A DNA stretch of 64,000 bases from Rikenellaceae bacterium (GTDB lineage Bacteria > Bacteroidota > Bacteroidia > Bacteroidales > Rikenellaceae): contig SUZX01000002.1 in assembly GCA_015059735.1 (NCBI GenBank), positions 124,001 through 188,000 on the forward strand, written 5' to 3'. The stretch's first letter is position 1; each line of letters starts with the position of its first letter. A program made the translations under genes and the position numbers. The notes below the pieces were generated by a model, which saw only the letters and a program-made list of their open reading frames with translations, did no database searches and had not been told where the DNA came from. Below are positions 36,001 to 43,736 of the stretch, in pieces.

Positions 36001-36226
36001 TATTTTCCACACCGTTGATCTGCTCTTCGAGCGGGATGATCACCGATTTCTGGATGGTCTCGGCGCTAGCTCCCGGGTAGGTTGCACGAACCATTACGGT
36101 TGGGGGTGCGATATTGGGATACTGCTCTACGGGCAGCGATCCGAGTCCGATGATACCGGCAATGACGATCAGTGTGGAGATGACCGTGGCCAGTACGGGA
36201 CGTTCGATAAATTTACTTAAATTCAT
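33074..36226 (-). CDS. RND-family multidrug efflux transporter (AcrB/MexB type)
   Basis: The 1050-residue protein is a full-length hydrophobe/amphiphile efflux pump with two halves of six membrane segments. The start MNLSKFIERPVLATVIS and EEQINGVENMMYI are typical. The proton-relay stretch LVLAIGTVCDDAIIVVEA holds the membrane acidic pair (DD); a conserved lysine in the second half is in GLLAKTAILITEYA. Unusually for this phylum a perfect AGGAGGT lies 6 nt before the ATG. It probably exports drugs, bile salts or similar amphiphiles. Substrates cannot be predicted. Confidence 0.95.
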   Translation of the reverse strand: MNLSKFIERPVLATVISTLIVIAGIIGLGSLPVEQYPNIAPPTVMVRATYPGASAETIQKSVIIPLEEQINGVENMMYITSTASSGSGSIQIFFRPGTDPDMAAVNVQNKVAIASSLLPSEVTKIGVITMKRQTSMLRVFSVYTPDNSYDEDFIANYVKINIEPRLKRISGVGEAFTLGSDYSMRIWLKPEVMAQYKMMPSDITYALAEQNVESAAGALGQNSENAFQFTLRYKGRLTTPEEFGEIVIRSNPDGTVLRLKDVADIELGAASYDYTGAVNGHTGVQTIVMQTAGSNATQVVEEIDAMLDEVEAEMPKGLAVARMMSVNDFLYASIHEVIKTLIEAFILVVLVVYLFLQDIRSTLVPSIAILVSLIGTFAFLAVAGFTLNILTLFALVLAIGTVCDDAIIVVEAVQAKFDAGYRSPKKATQDAMSGIASAIITSTLVFMAVFIPTSMMSGTSGVFYTQFGITMAVAVGISAINALTLSPALCALMLKPYLTEDGQAKDNFAARFRKVFNTAFDAMINKYKYGVLAFIKHKWLMWGTLTIALVGLVILMNKTKTGMIPDEDMGVVLVNVSTAPGTTLHDTDKVMAEVAARIEAIPQVRLVSQVAGYGLMAGAGPSYGMCIVKLKDWEERPEKSDEVKAVINQIYGRTMDIKSAQIFAIAPPMISGYGSTTGFEMYLQDHAGGSINDFYNVYLKYIVALNQRPEIAMAYSTFNVNFPQYVFDIDAAKTKRANISSADILSALASYLGSSYISNINRFSKVYRVTMQAHASDRLSPESLNNIYVRNAKGEMAPVSQFVELVKVYAPESISRFNLYNSIQISGSAAEGYSTGDAIQAIREVANQVLPRGYGYDFGGMTREETTTGNNTAIIFGICILLIYLILAALYESYLIPFAVILAVPCGLTGSFLFAKFMGLENNIYLQTGIIMLIGLLAKTAILITEYAGDRRRKGMSLSMAAISAAKARLRPVLMTVLTMVFGMLPLVFSHGAGANGNSTLGTGVVGGMIIGTLALLFLVPMLFIVFQTIQEKFKPIQFETAEAKDDKNE

Positions 36227-36232
36227 AATCTA

Positions 36233-36240
36233 CCTCCTTG
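36233..36240 (-). promoter_or_regulatory. Strong Shine-Dalgarno before the RND pump gene
   Basis: The minus strand reads AAGGAGGT ending 6 nt before ATG 36226. Most genes in this window have A-rich leaders with no such match, as is normal in Bacteroidota. Confidence 0.7.
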
Positions 36241-36242
36241 AC

Positions 36243-37409
36243 TTATTTGTTTTCGGTAGTAGTTCCTTCGGGTTGGGTTGCAGTGGGAGCGGCTTGTGCG
36301 GCAGGTGCAGCCTGCTTAGCTACGACCGGTGTGCCTTCACGCAACATGGCAGCACCCTCGGCAATGATCTCATCGCCGGCAGCAAGACCCGAACGAACGA
36401 TATATTCGCGGCCGTTGTTGATTTTCTCAACAGTGATGGGGAACGACGAAGCCTTGCCATCTACGATTTTATAGATATAGACACGATCTTGAATCTCGAA
36501 AGTGGCCTGTTGGGGAATAACAATGCAGTCTTTATAGCTGCTGGCCAAGATGATAGCTCCTGAACCACCACTGTGCAGCAGACCGCCTTTGTTATCGAAT
36601 GTGGCACGCAGCTGCACGCTACCCGTCGAGGTGTCGATAACGCCGCTGATAGACTCAACGCGACCTATATGCTCGTAAATCGAGCCATCGTTGAGTTTCA
36701 ACTGTACACCGGGCATGTTTTTCAATGTTGCAGCAATAGAACCGTATTTGCGAGTCAACTCCAACAAGCGATTCTCACTCATCGAGAAGTAAACGTACAT
36801 CTGCGAGTTGTCCGATACGGTAGTCAGCGGCTGCGGGATCGAAGGACCTACCAAAGCACCCACACGGTAGGGAAGTGTACCGACAACGCCATTGGTCGGA
36901 GCTTTAACAACCGTATAAGAGAGGTTGTTGGCGGCAACGACACGATTGGCTTCGGCTTGTGCCAACTGAGCCTTTGCGGTTAACAAGTGGTTGTAGGCTG
37001 TTGAAAGATCGTATTGCGACACGACATTTTTGGCGTGCAACTCTTTTTTGCTGTTGTAGGTGAGTTGTGCAGTGGATACACCGGCTTTGGCGGCCTCGAC
37101 ATTTGCCTCGGCAGTTTGCAACGCAGCTTTGTAGGGAACCTGATCAATGATGAAAAGAGTTTGATCTTTAACTACCTGCTGACCTTCGGCAACACAAAGT
37201 TGTGAGATGGTTCCGCCTACTTGCGGATAGATGGCGATGTCTTGACGACCACGAATCGTTGCCGAGTAATTACTCGGAATTTCGAGGTCGGTGGTGGCTA
37301 CGGTCATGACAGCATATTGGCTGGGACCCATTGCCGTAGGTGCTTGTCCGCACGAAACGGCAGCCAAGCAGCACACGAAGAGTGCTGCGCTTACAATTTT
37401 TTGTTTCAT
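36243..37409 (-). CDS. Periplasmic adaptor (membrane fusion protein) of the RND pump
   Basis: The 388-residue protein has lipobox AVSC (Cys20) and so is anchored at the outer face of the inner membrane. The lipoyl half-motifs (PQVGGTISQLCVAEGQQV, and YTVVKAPTNGVVGTLPYRVG) flank an alpha-hairpin. Residues from about 210 form the barrel and membrane-proximal domains. It is the first gene of the efflux operon. The C terminus is Ala/Pro/Gln-rich and low complexity. Confidence 0.93.
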   Translation of the reverse strand: MKQKIVSAALFVCCLAAVSCGQAPTAMGPSQYAVMTVATTDLEIPSNYSATIRGRQDIAIYPQVGGTISQLCVAEGQQVVKDQTLFIIDQVPYKAALQTAEANVEAAKAGVSTAQLTYNSKKELHAKNVVSQYDLSTAYNHLLTAKAQLAQAEANRVVAANNLSYTVVKAPTNGVVGTLPYRVGALVGPSIPQPLTTVSDNSQMYVYFSMSENRLLELTRKYGSIAATLKNMPGVQLKLNDGSIYEHIGRVESISGVIDTSTGSVQLRATFDNKGGLLHSGGSGAIILASSYKDCIVIPQQATFEIQDRVYIYKIVDGKASSFPITVEKINNGREYIVRSGLAAGDEIIAEGAAMLREGTPVVAKQAAPAAQAAPTATQPEGTTTENK

Positions 37410-37444
37410 AAAACTATTTTTAACATAAAAAACTTTTCCGGTTG

Positions 37445-37479
37445 CAAAAGTATTCTAAAAAATGGAAATATGGAATACT
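37445..37479 (-). promoter_or_regulatory. Efflux operon promoter with overlapping inverted-repeat operator
   Basis: TACTTTTG (37452-37445) is the -7 box. The inverted repeat AGTATTC / GAATACT (37449-37455 and 37473-37479) overlaps it, and a related TACTAAAATAGGAA stretch lies beyond. This is a plausible site for the TetR protein encoded at the operon's end. No -33 TTG is obvious. Confidence 0.5.
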
Positions 37480-37780
37480 AAAATAGGAACATAATTGTCG
37501 AAAATGGGAACAAAAACGCCATAATATTCTCCAAAATATCTTTTTTCTGATAGAATTATTCCGATTAAAGGACGTTAAAACGGGGCGGTTTATTGTTGCA
37601 AATGATGATTATGGTCTGTAATGTTGTTGGTTTGGGTGGCATAAATATTGCGAATTTTATGGTTGCAAGGCCTGCGTGAGAGTAGGATACGATGGAAGTG
37701 AGATGTTTGATTTTGAGTAATATGTAGTCGTCAGATTGTAATGTGTGCTTTTGCAACCCCGATTTGCCGATATCGATTGC

Positions 37781-37796
37781 TTTTTTTTTGGGGGGG
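37781..37796. repeat. T9-G7 homopolymer junction upstream of a barrel gene
   Basis: Nine T followed by seven G lie 50 nt before the ATG at 37846, where promoter elements of that gene would be expected. Length changes here could alter promoter spacing. In the rest of 37480-37780 I see no gene; a GC-poor stretch without clear signals. Confidence 0.8.
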
Positions 37797-37845
37797 ATTC
37801 GTATCACGCTTCATGCGCCTCATAACTTTTTAACTCATTGTTACC

Positions 37846-38454
37846 ATGAAACGATTTTTATTTTTATTGGTTGTTGGCGCGCTGTTGAGTGGCAATATTA
37901 CAGCGCAGCGTTTACGAATTGGTGTCCGAGGAGGGTTTAATGTATCCGATTATGATTTCAGTCCGGTGGAGGTCGGCGATGCCCGATTCTACTCCGGTCC
38001 TCTTCGTACGGGATTTGAAACCGGTTTGGTCGTGCGTCTGAACTTGACGAAACATCTTCATCTTCAATCGGAATTGAACTACGATTTCGTCAATTATTCG
38101 GTTCGAGCCGAAGCGGATCTACTTCGTTCCTTACGGATGCGTTCCGAACGTTTGGAGCTTCCAGTGCAATTGGGATTTCAATTTGGTGTTTTGCGCCTTT
38201 TCGGCGGAGTCTCTTTTCGATTGTATGATACTTCGCATAGTTCGGTCCCCGATTTGTTGAAGATTGACTATAACGATAATATGGCCGTCATGGGAGGACT
38301 CGGGGTAAATATCAAACGCTTTTTTCTTGATCTGCGGGTGCAGGGTTATCCGCGTTCGCATGTGTGGAATACTTTTACTTCGGGAGATGAGACCATGCGT
38401 GTGAAAGTAAATCATGACATCATCTATGGCGGATCCATCGGTTTCTTCTTCTAA
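37846..38454 (+). CDS. Outer-membrane beta-barrel protein (porin family)
   Basis: The 202-residue protein has a signal peptide ending near ITAQRLRI (about residue 22). The body is alternating beta strands (IGVRGGFNVSDYDFS, LHLQSELNYDFVNYS) and the last residues GSIGFFF end in Phe, as expected for a BAM substrate. Build and size resemble the barrel gene at 8634. The TAnnTTTG promoter is not recognisable; a T9-G7 junction occupies the likely promoter region. Ligand unknown. Confidence 0.78.
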   Translation: MKRFLFLLVVGALLSGNITAQRLRIGVRGGFNVSDYDFSPVEVGDARFYSGPLRTGFETGLVVRLNLTKHLHLQSELNYDFVNYSVRAEADLLRSLRMRSERLELPVQLGFQFGVLRLFGGVSFRLYDTSHSSVPDLLKIDYNDNMAVMGGLGVNIKRFFLDLRVQGYPRSHVWNTFTSGDETMRVKVNHDIIYGGSIGFFF

Positions 38455-38505
38455 TTTATGGGTCGAATTTGAGCACGAATCTTCCGACAGATTCGGTTTG
38501 TCGAT

Positions 38506-38643
38506 TTGTTGAGAGAGTGATTGAATCAGAAGAAATTCAAGTTAAATACTTGTTCTCAAAACCGTATTTGTGTGTATTAAATCGCGGTTTTGGGGGGGGG
38601 TGTAAATCTTGAACTTCGCTCTTATTTAGTCACTCTCTTTTTT
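38506..38643 (+). ncRNA. Candidate structured RNA between the barrel gene and bamD
   Basis: Nested inverted repeats give a rod: GAGAGTGA (38513-38520) pairs with TCACTCTC (38630-38637), inside it TTCAAG with CTTGAA, and inside that CAAAACCG with CGGTTTTG. Six T follow the outer stem. A weaker promoter candidate is TTTG (38468-38471), 21 nt, TCGGTTTG (38493-38500). It could be a small RNA or only an elaborate terminator of the barrel gene. A run of nine G (38592-38600) lies in one internal loop. Confidence 0.4.
38592..38600. repeat. Homopolymeric G9 tract
   Basis: Nine consecutive G follow CGGTTTT inside the candidate structured RNA upstream of bamD. Confidence 0.85.
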
Positions 38644-38660
38644 CTTGGACAATATTTTTT

Positions 38661-38691
38661 TTTGCAAATCGTTAATTTATGCGTAAATTTG
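38661..38691 (+). promoter_or_regulatory. Promoter of the bamD-rpoZ-coaBC-recN cluster
   Basis: TTTG (38661-38664), 19 nt, TAAATTTG (38684-38691). The ATG at 38720 is about 23 nt past the predicted start. Confidence 0.75.
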
Positions 38692-38719
38692 CACGATAAA
38701 GCGCTGTAAAAATTCAGAA

Positions 38720-39538
38720 ATGAAGCAAACTTTTTCAAATGTTTTATGCGTAGTGGCTCTCGTACTGCTTTTTAGCGGATGTGCGGGTGTCAACGGCTTG
38801 CTCAAAAGTGGTAAACCCGATCAGATTTATGCCAAAGCGATGGAGTTGTATGAGCGGGGTAAATGGTCGCGGGCTTCGACTCTTTATGAAGCTGTTCAGC
38901 ATTTTTATGCCGGATCGACGCGTGAGGATAGCGTTTCGTTCTACAATGCGCATTGCAAATATAAAAACCGCGATTACGATACCGCCTCTTCGCTTTTTGA
39001 TGAATTTCGTCGCAAATTTGGTCGAAGTGCCTTTATCGAAGATGCGGAAGGGATGTATGCCCTTTGTTTTTACTTTCTCTCGCCGGCTCCTACGCGCGAT
39101 CAAACAATGACTCATCGGGCCATGATTGCCATCAATGAGTTCTTGGCTCGTTATCCGAAAAGTGATAAATGCGAGAATTTTCGTAAAATCAATAAAGAAT
39201 TAGTTCAGCGATTGCACGATAAAGCCTATTTGAGTGCTTACACCTATTATAAAATAGGTCGTTATAACTCGGCTATTGCCGCGTTGAAAAATGCGCTGAA
39301 ACAGTATCCGGACAGCAATCATCGTGAAGAGATCATGTTTTTGATTGTGGATGCCGGTTATCGTTATGCCAGCAATTCGGTTGAAGAGAAACAGACCGAT
39401 CGCTATTTGAGTATGCTTGACTCCTATCTCTCTTTCAAAGAGGAGTTTCCGGAGTCGAAACATATCAAAGAGGTCGAACATATGGCGACGCAGGCCCGCG
39501 ACTTCCTTGATAAAAACAAATCAGGAAATAATATTTAA
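38720..39538 (+). CDS. bamD: Outer-membrane assembly lipoprotein BamD
   Basis: BamD is the essential lipoprotein of the BAM complex that folds outer-membrane barrels. The 272-residue protein has lipobox FSGC (Cys21) and a series of TPR units, starting with YAKAMELYERGKWSRASTLY and continuing with YNAHCKYKNRDYDTASSLF and YYKIGRYNSAIAALKNAL. Length and context (followed by the omega-like subunit gene, coaBC and recN) are those of Bacteroidetes BamD. Confidence 0.93.
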   Translation: MKQTFSNVLCVVALVLLFSGCAGVNGLLKSGKPDQIYAKAMELYERGKWSRASTLYEAVQHFYAGSTREDSVSFYNAHCKYKNRDYDTASSLFDEFRRKFGRSAFIEDAEGMYALCFYFLSPAPTRDQTMTHRAMIAINEFLARYPKSDKCENFRKINKELVQRLHDKAYLSAYTYYKIGRYNSAIAALKNALKQYPDSNHREEIMFLIVDAGYRYASNSVEEKQTDRYLSMLDSYLSFKEEFPESKHIKEVEHMATQARDFLDKNKSGNNI

Positions 39539-39546
39539 TCAATACG

Positions 39547-39876
39547 ATGGAAATCAAGAAAAACATCCCGAACAACACGGTTACGCGTAAACTTGTCGAT
39601 TTAGATCGGCCTACGGGCAATATCTACGAAACGGTCAATATCATTGCCCGTCGCGCCAACCAAATTTCTACTGAATTGAAAACCGAACTCAATCGCAAAC
39701 TTGCTGATTTCTCGTCGCCGACCGATACTATGGAGGAGACCTTTGAAAACCGTGAGCAGATTGAAATTTCGCGCTATTATGAGCGGTTGCCGAAACCGAC
39801 GATTATCGCTACGGAGGAGTTCCTTGATGACGAACTCTTTTTCAAGGAGAACAATCCCACAAATAAGGCGGAATAG
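39547..39876 (+). CDS. rpoZ: RNA polymerase omega-like subunit (Bacteroidetes type)
   Basis: The 109-residue protein contains the omega/Rpb6 core: GNIYETVNIIARRANQIS followed by KTELNRKLADF, in which the conserved Arg-Ala-X-Gln-Ile helix is visible. A 50-residue acidic extension follows. In this phylum the gene lies between bamD and coaBC, as here, 8 bp after bamD. Omega aids folding of beta-prime. The assignment rests on motif and synteny. Confidence 0.85.
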   Translation: MEIKKNIPNNTVTRKLVDLDRPTGNIYETVNIIARRANQISTELKTELNRKLADFSSPTDTMEETFENREQIEISRYYERLPKPTIIATEEFLDDELFFKENNPTNKAE

Positions 39877-39890
39877 TCCGTTTGACGGAT

Positions 39891-41108
39891 ATGGAGCGCA
39901 CAACGCATACGCCCGATTTGAAAGGACGTCGCATTTTATTAGGTATTACGGGAAGCATTGCGGCTTATAAAGCTGCAATGCTTTGCCGCCTTTTGGTGAC
40001 GGCAGGAGCCGAAGTCAGAGTGGTAATGACTCCGTTGGCCAAGCAGTTCATCACGCCACTGACAATGGCTACGTTGTCGAAGAATCCGATTTTGGTCGAG
40101 TTCTTTGATCCCGAAAATGGCGCATGGAATTCGCATGTGTCGCTTGGAGAGTGGGCCGATTGTTTCCTAATAGCACCGGCTACGGCCAACACGCTGGCCA
40201 AGATGGTCGGAGGTGTTGCCGATAATTTGTTGCTTACGACCTATCTGTCTGCACGTTGTCCGGTAGTTGTTGCGCCGGCTATGGATTTGGATATGTATGC
40301 TCATGTGGCGACCCAGCAAAATTTGCAAACGCTTGTTTCGCGCGGAGTGCGGCTCGTCGAGCCGGCAGAAGGGGAGTTGGCCAGCGGGTTGCATGGCAAA
40401 GGACGTATGGCCGAGCCCGAGGCAATCGTTGCTTATGTCGGAAAGATGTTGGGTAAGGATGATAAAACGTTGAAAGGGAAACGTTTTGTCGTCACTGCGG
40501 GGGCAACGATCGAGCCGATTGATCCGGTGCGTTTTATCTCGAATCATTCGTCAGGGAAAATGGGATATGCCATTGCCGAGGAGTTGGCGCAAAGAGGTGC
40601 GGCTGTGACGTTGGTCAGCGGGCGTACAGCTCTTGCCACGCCTGCGGGTGTTGAGCGTGTCGATGTCCTTTCGGCTGCTGAGATGTATGATGCTGCCGTT
40701 GCTGCTTTTGAAGGGGCTGATGGGGCAGTCATGTGTGCGGCGGTTGCAGATTATACTCCTATGGAGGTTTCCGACCGCAAATTGAAGAAAGGTGATGGAG
40801 AATTGACGATTCAATTGCGTCGCACACAAGATATTGCTGCTGAATTGGGAAGTCGCAAGGGAGATCGGGTGCTTGTCGGCTTTGCATTGGAAACGCATGA
40901 TGAAGAGGTCCATGCCGAGGAAAAACTTGCGAAAAAAAGTTTCGATTTCATCGTCCTCAATTCGTTGCGCGATGCAGGTGCCGGTTTCCGAGGGGATACG
41001 AATAAGGTAACATTTATCGATGCTTTGGGACATGAGGAGTTGCCCTTGCTTTCCAAACGAGAGGTGGCCGGTCGTATTGTCGATAAAATGGAAAAATTGA
41101 TCCGATAA
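39891..41108 (+). CDS. coaBC: Bifunctional phosphopantothenoylcysteine decarboxylase / phosphopantothenate-cysteine ligase
   Basis: The enzyme joins cysteine to phosphopantothenate (CoaB) and decarboxylates the product (CoaC) on the way to coenzyme A. From ATG 39891 it has 405 residues; a TTG 3 codons upstream is a poorer start. The N-terminal flavoprotein CoaC half has GITGSIAAYKAAMLCRLL, the catalytic His region around WNSHVSLGEWAD and the substrate clamp PAMDLDMY. The CoaB half starts near residue 185 and carries ISNHSSGKMGYAIAEEL and the KKSFDFIVLNSL stretch. Confidence 0.94.
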   Translation: MERTTHTPDLKGRRILLGITGSIAAYKAAMLCRLLVTAGAEVRVVMTPLAKQFITPLTMATLSKNPILVEFFDPENGAWNSHVSLGEWADCFLIAPATANTLAKMVGGVADNLLLTTYLSARCPVVVAPAMDLDMYAHVATQQNLQTLVSRGVRLVEPAEGELASGLHGKGRMAEPEAIVAYVGKMLGKDDKTLKGKRFVVTAGATIEPIDPVRFISNHSSGKMGYAIAEELAQRGAAVTLVSGRTALATPAGVERVDVLSAAEMYDAAVAAFEGADGAVMCAAVADYTPMEVSDRKLKKGDGELTIQLRRTQDIAAELGSRKGDRVLVGFALETHDEEVHAEEKLAKKSFDFIVLNSLRDAGAGFRGDTNKVTFIDALGHEELPLLSKREVAGRIVDKMEKLIR

Positions 41109-41133
41109 CCCATTTGCTACAAGTCATTGCCCT

Positions 41134-42780
41134 ATGCTACTTCGTCTTTCGGTTGAGAATTACGCACTCATCGATAATCTCCAATTGGAGTTGGATGCAC
41201 ATTTGAATATCATCACAGGTGAGACAGGTGCCGGAAAATCGATTTTGCTCGGAGCACTCTCTTTGTTATTGGGTGCCAAAAACGATGGATCGGCGATGAA
41301 AGATGCGACTCGCAATTGTCGGGTAGAAGGCGTTTTCGATCTCTCGAAACTTGGGTTAGCACCTTTCTTTGAGGAGCATGACCTTGACTATGCGGCGGAA
41401 ACAACCCTTACGCGCATCATCACACCGGCCGGAAAGAGCCGATCGTTTGTGAACGATGTTCCGGTTTCGTTGCAACAGTTACGCGAACTGGGCAGTCGTT
41501 TGGTGGATATTCACTCGCAACATCAAAATTTGATTCTTTCGTCGGAGGATTTTCGCACCTCGGCACTCGATACGATGGCCGGAAATGGTGCGTTGCTTGC
41601 TGATTATAATACTCAATATGTTAGATTACAGGAACTTCGACGGGAACTCGCGGCCTTGCGTAGTGCGGCCGAGGAGGGACGACGTGACGAAGAGTGGTTG
41701 CGTTATCAGCATGATGAACTTACGGCTGCCAAGTTGCAGGCGGGGGAGCAGCAGCAACTCGAACAAGAACTCGCCGTGCTTGAGAATGCGGATCATATCG
41801 GAGAGGTTTTTGTGAATTTGCGCAATGCTCTTGATGCCGATGAAACCGGAATCCTCACGACGTTGCGAAATTCGGAGAATGAGTTGGCACATCTCGGACG
41901 ACAATTTCCTGTAGCCGGAGAGTATGCTGCACGACTGCATGCCGTAGTAGAGGAACTGAAAGATTTGAATCGTTCTGTGGCGGCTGATAACGACCGAATT
42001 GATTCCGACCCTGAGCGGTTGGCGAAACTGACGGCTCGGCTTGATGCACTGATCTCCTTGCAACAAAAACATCGGGTGGCCGACGAGGCGGAGTTGATAG
42101 CAGCCCGCGACCGATATGCCGAACAATTGACGGCCATTGATCGTGGAGATGAGCGTATTGCGGAGGTGGAAGCAGCATTACAACAGACCGAAATTGCGAC
42201 TCATGATTTGGCCGAGCGGTTGCATGAAGCACGTATGGCAGCAGCCCCGAATTTTGCCGAACAGATACTTGCCACCTTATCACAACTCGGCATGCCCGAT
42301 ACGATTTTCCGCGTTGAATTATCTCCGTTATCGACGCTATCGCATACGGGAGGAGATGGAGTGAATTTCTTGTTCTCGGCTAATCGAGATCGACAACCCC
42401 AACCCGTCGAGCGGATAGCTTCGGGAGGAGAACTTTCGCGAGTTATGCTGGCAATTAAATCGTTGCTTGCCGAACGCATGCAACTTCCGACTATAATTTT
42501 TGATGAGATTGACACCGGAGTTTCGGGACGTATTGCCGATGCTATGGGCGAGATCATCGCTCGGCTGTCGCGCACGATGCAGGTGGTGGATATTACCCAT
42601 CTGCCGCAAGTGGCCTCGAAAGGCTCGGCACACTTTGTTGTCTATAAACGCGAGGGGCGCACGGGAATTATTCGCCTTACGGATAACGATCGCATTGCCG
42701 AGATTGCCAAGATGCTTTCTGGATCACAAATTACTGAGGCCGCAGTGGCTCAGGCGAGGATTCTTTTGGGGGTTAAATAG
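41134..42780 (+). CDS. recN: DNA repair protein RecN
   Basis: RecN is an SMC-like ATPase acting in double-strand break repair. The 548-residue product has Walker A GETGAGKS (29-36), two coiled-coil arms (about 160-370), the ABC signature ASGGELSRVMLAIKSLL and Walker B TIIFDEIDTGVSGR, then HLPQVASKG. Length is standard. It follows coaBC by 25 bp in the bamD cluster. Confidence 0.95.
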   Translation: MLLRLSVENYALIDNLQLELDAHLNIITGETGAGKSILLGALSLLLGAKNDGSAMKDATRNCRVEGVFDLSKLGLAPFFEEHDLDYAAETTLTRIITPAGKSRSFVNDVPVSLQQLRELGSRLVDIHSQHQNLILSSEDFRTSALDTMAGNGALLADYNTQYVRLQELRRELAALRSAAEEGRRDEEWLRYQHDELTAAKLQAGEQQQLEQELAVLENADHIGEVFVNLRNALDADETGILTTLRNSENELAHLGRQFPVAGEYAARLHAVVEELKDLNRSVAADNDRIDSDPERLAKLTARLDALISLQQKHRVADEAELIAARDRYAEQLTAIDRGDERIAEVEAALQQTEIATHDLAERLHEARMAAAPNFAEQILATLSQLGMPDTIFRVELSPLSTLSHTGGDGVNFLFSANRDRQPQPVERIASGGELSRVMLAIKSLLAERMQLPTIIFDEIDTGVSGRIADAMGEIIARLSRTMQVVDITHLPQVASKGSAHFVVYKREGRTGIIRLTDNDRIAEIAKMLSGSQITEAAVAQARILLGVK

Positions 42781-42786
42781 TTATAT

Positions 42787-43647
42787 ATGAATACAGTTTG
42801 GATTGTCTTGCCTATTCTGATCGTATTGATGTTTCAATTGGGAATTGAATTAGACGGGCGATCTTTTTCCGAGGTTGTCCGTCAACCGATCGGTATTGTC
42901 GCTGGCTTGATCGGGCAATTGTTGCTCCTGCCGTTGTTGGCTTTCGGAGTGGGGATTCTTTTTGACCTGCCACCTATATTGTTTTTAGGGATGATATTGA
43001 TTGCTTGTTGCCCGGGTGGTAGTTCTTCGAATGTCTTCTCGATGTTGGCAAAAGGAGATGTTGCACTGTCGGTTACGCTTACGGCATTGAGCAGTATTAT
43101 TACTTTATTTACGATTCCGCTTGTTATGGAGTATGCCACCGAGTTGGTCTCGGGACGATCGGATGCGGTATTGTCGTTGCCGGTCGGGCGGTTGCTGATG
43201 CAAAATATTGTATTGGTATTTCTGCCCATGGCGCTTGGCTTTGTGTTTCGTTATCGTTGGCCTGTCATGGCTCAAAAGACGGGGGCTTTGCTTGGGCGTT
43301 GCGCATTTCCTGCGTTGATGCTGTTGGCGGCTCTTTTCTTTGTGCAGTATGCCGATACCATTGTGGAGCATTTTGTGACGATGGGAAGTGCTTGTGCGGT
43401 ATTGATTCTTACTGCTATGTTGGGAGGTGCGTTGCTGGCTCGAATTTTCGGATTGCGAAGTGCAGTACGCCGAACGATTGTCATTGAGGTGGGAATGCAG
43501 AATGCAGCACAAGCTATTGCGATAGCTTTGTCGCCCCTTATTTTTAATAGTGGAGAAATGGCGATTCCGGCTGTTATCTATGCTTTGTTGATGAATGTGA
43601 TTTTGTTGACTTATCTACAAATAGTGCGTCGTAAGGCGGTCGCGTAG
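42787..43647 (+). CDS. Bile acid:sodium symporter family (BASS/SBF) transporter
   Basis: The 286-residue inner-membrane protein has nine to ten predicted membrane segments. BASS-fold signatures are CCPGGSSSNVFSMLAKGDVALSV (in parts) and the second crossover stretch IEVGMQNAAQAIAIAL. Family members take up organic anions with Na+, bile acids, pyruvate or pantothenate among them. Substrate unknown here. It starts 6 bp after recN, so it is probably co-transcribed as the last gene of the cluster. Confidence 0.88.
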   Translation: MNTVWIVLPILIVLMFQLGIELDGRSFSEVVRQPIGIVAGLIGQLLLLPLLAFGVGILFDLPPILFLGMILIACCPGGSSSNVFSMLAKGDVALSVTLTALSSIITLFTIPLVMEYATELVSGRSDAVLSLPVGRLLMQNIVLVFLPMALGFVFRYRWPVMAQKTGALLGRCAFPALMLLAALFFVQYADTIVEHFVTMGSACAVLILTAMLGGALLARIFGLRSAVRRTIVIEVGMQNAAQAIAIALSPLIFNSGEMAIPAVIYALLMNVILLTYLQIVRRKAVA

Positions 43648-43683
43648 TAAGTATATAGAAAAGATTTGGATAGGAATAACCAA

Positions 43684-43716
43684 AAACAACTCAACCACTG
43701 TGGTTGAGTTGTTTGG
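43684..43716. terminator. Bidirectional terminator between the BASS transporter and the Lcl_C-like gene
   Basis: AAACAACTCAACC pairs with GGTTGAGTTGTTT with a short loop, forming an almost perfect palindrome between two convergent genes. Confidence 0.85.
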
Positions 43717-43736
43717 GTTAAAAGTGTTTTTGCTGT

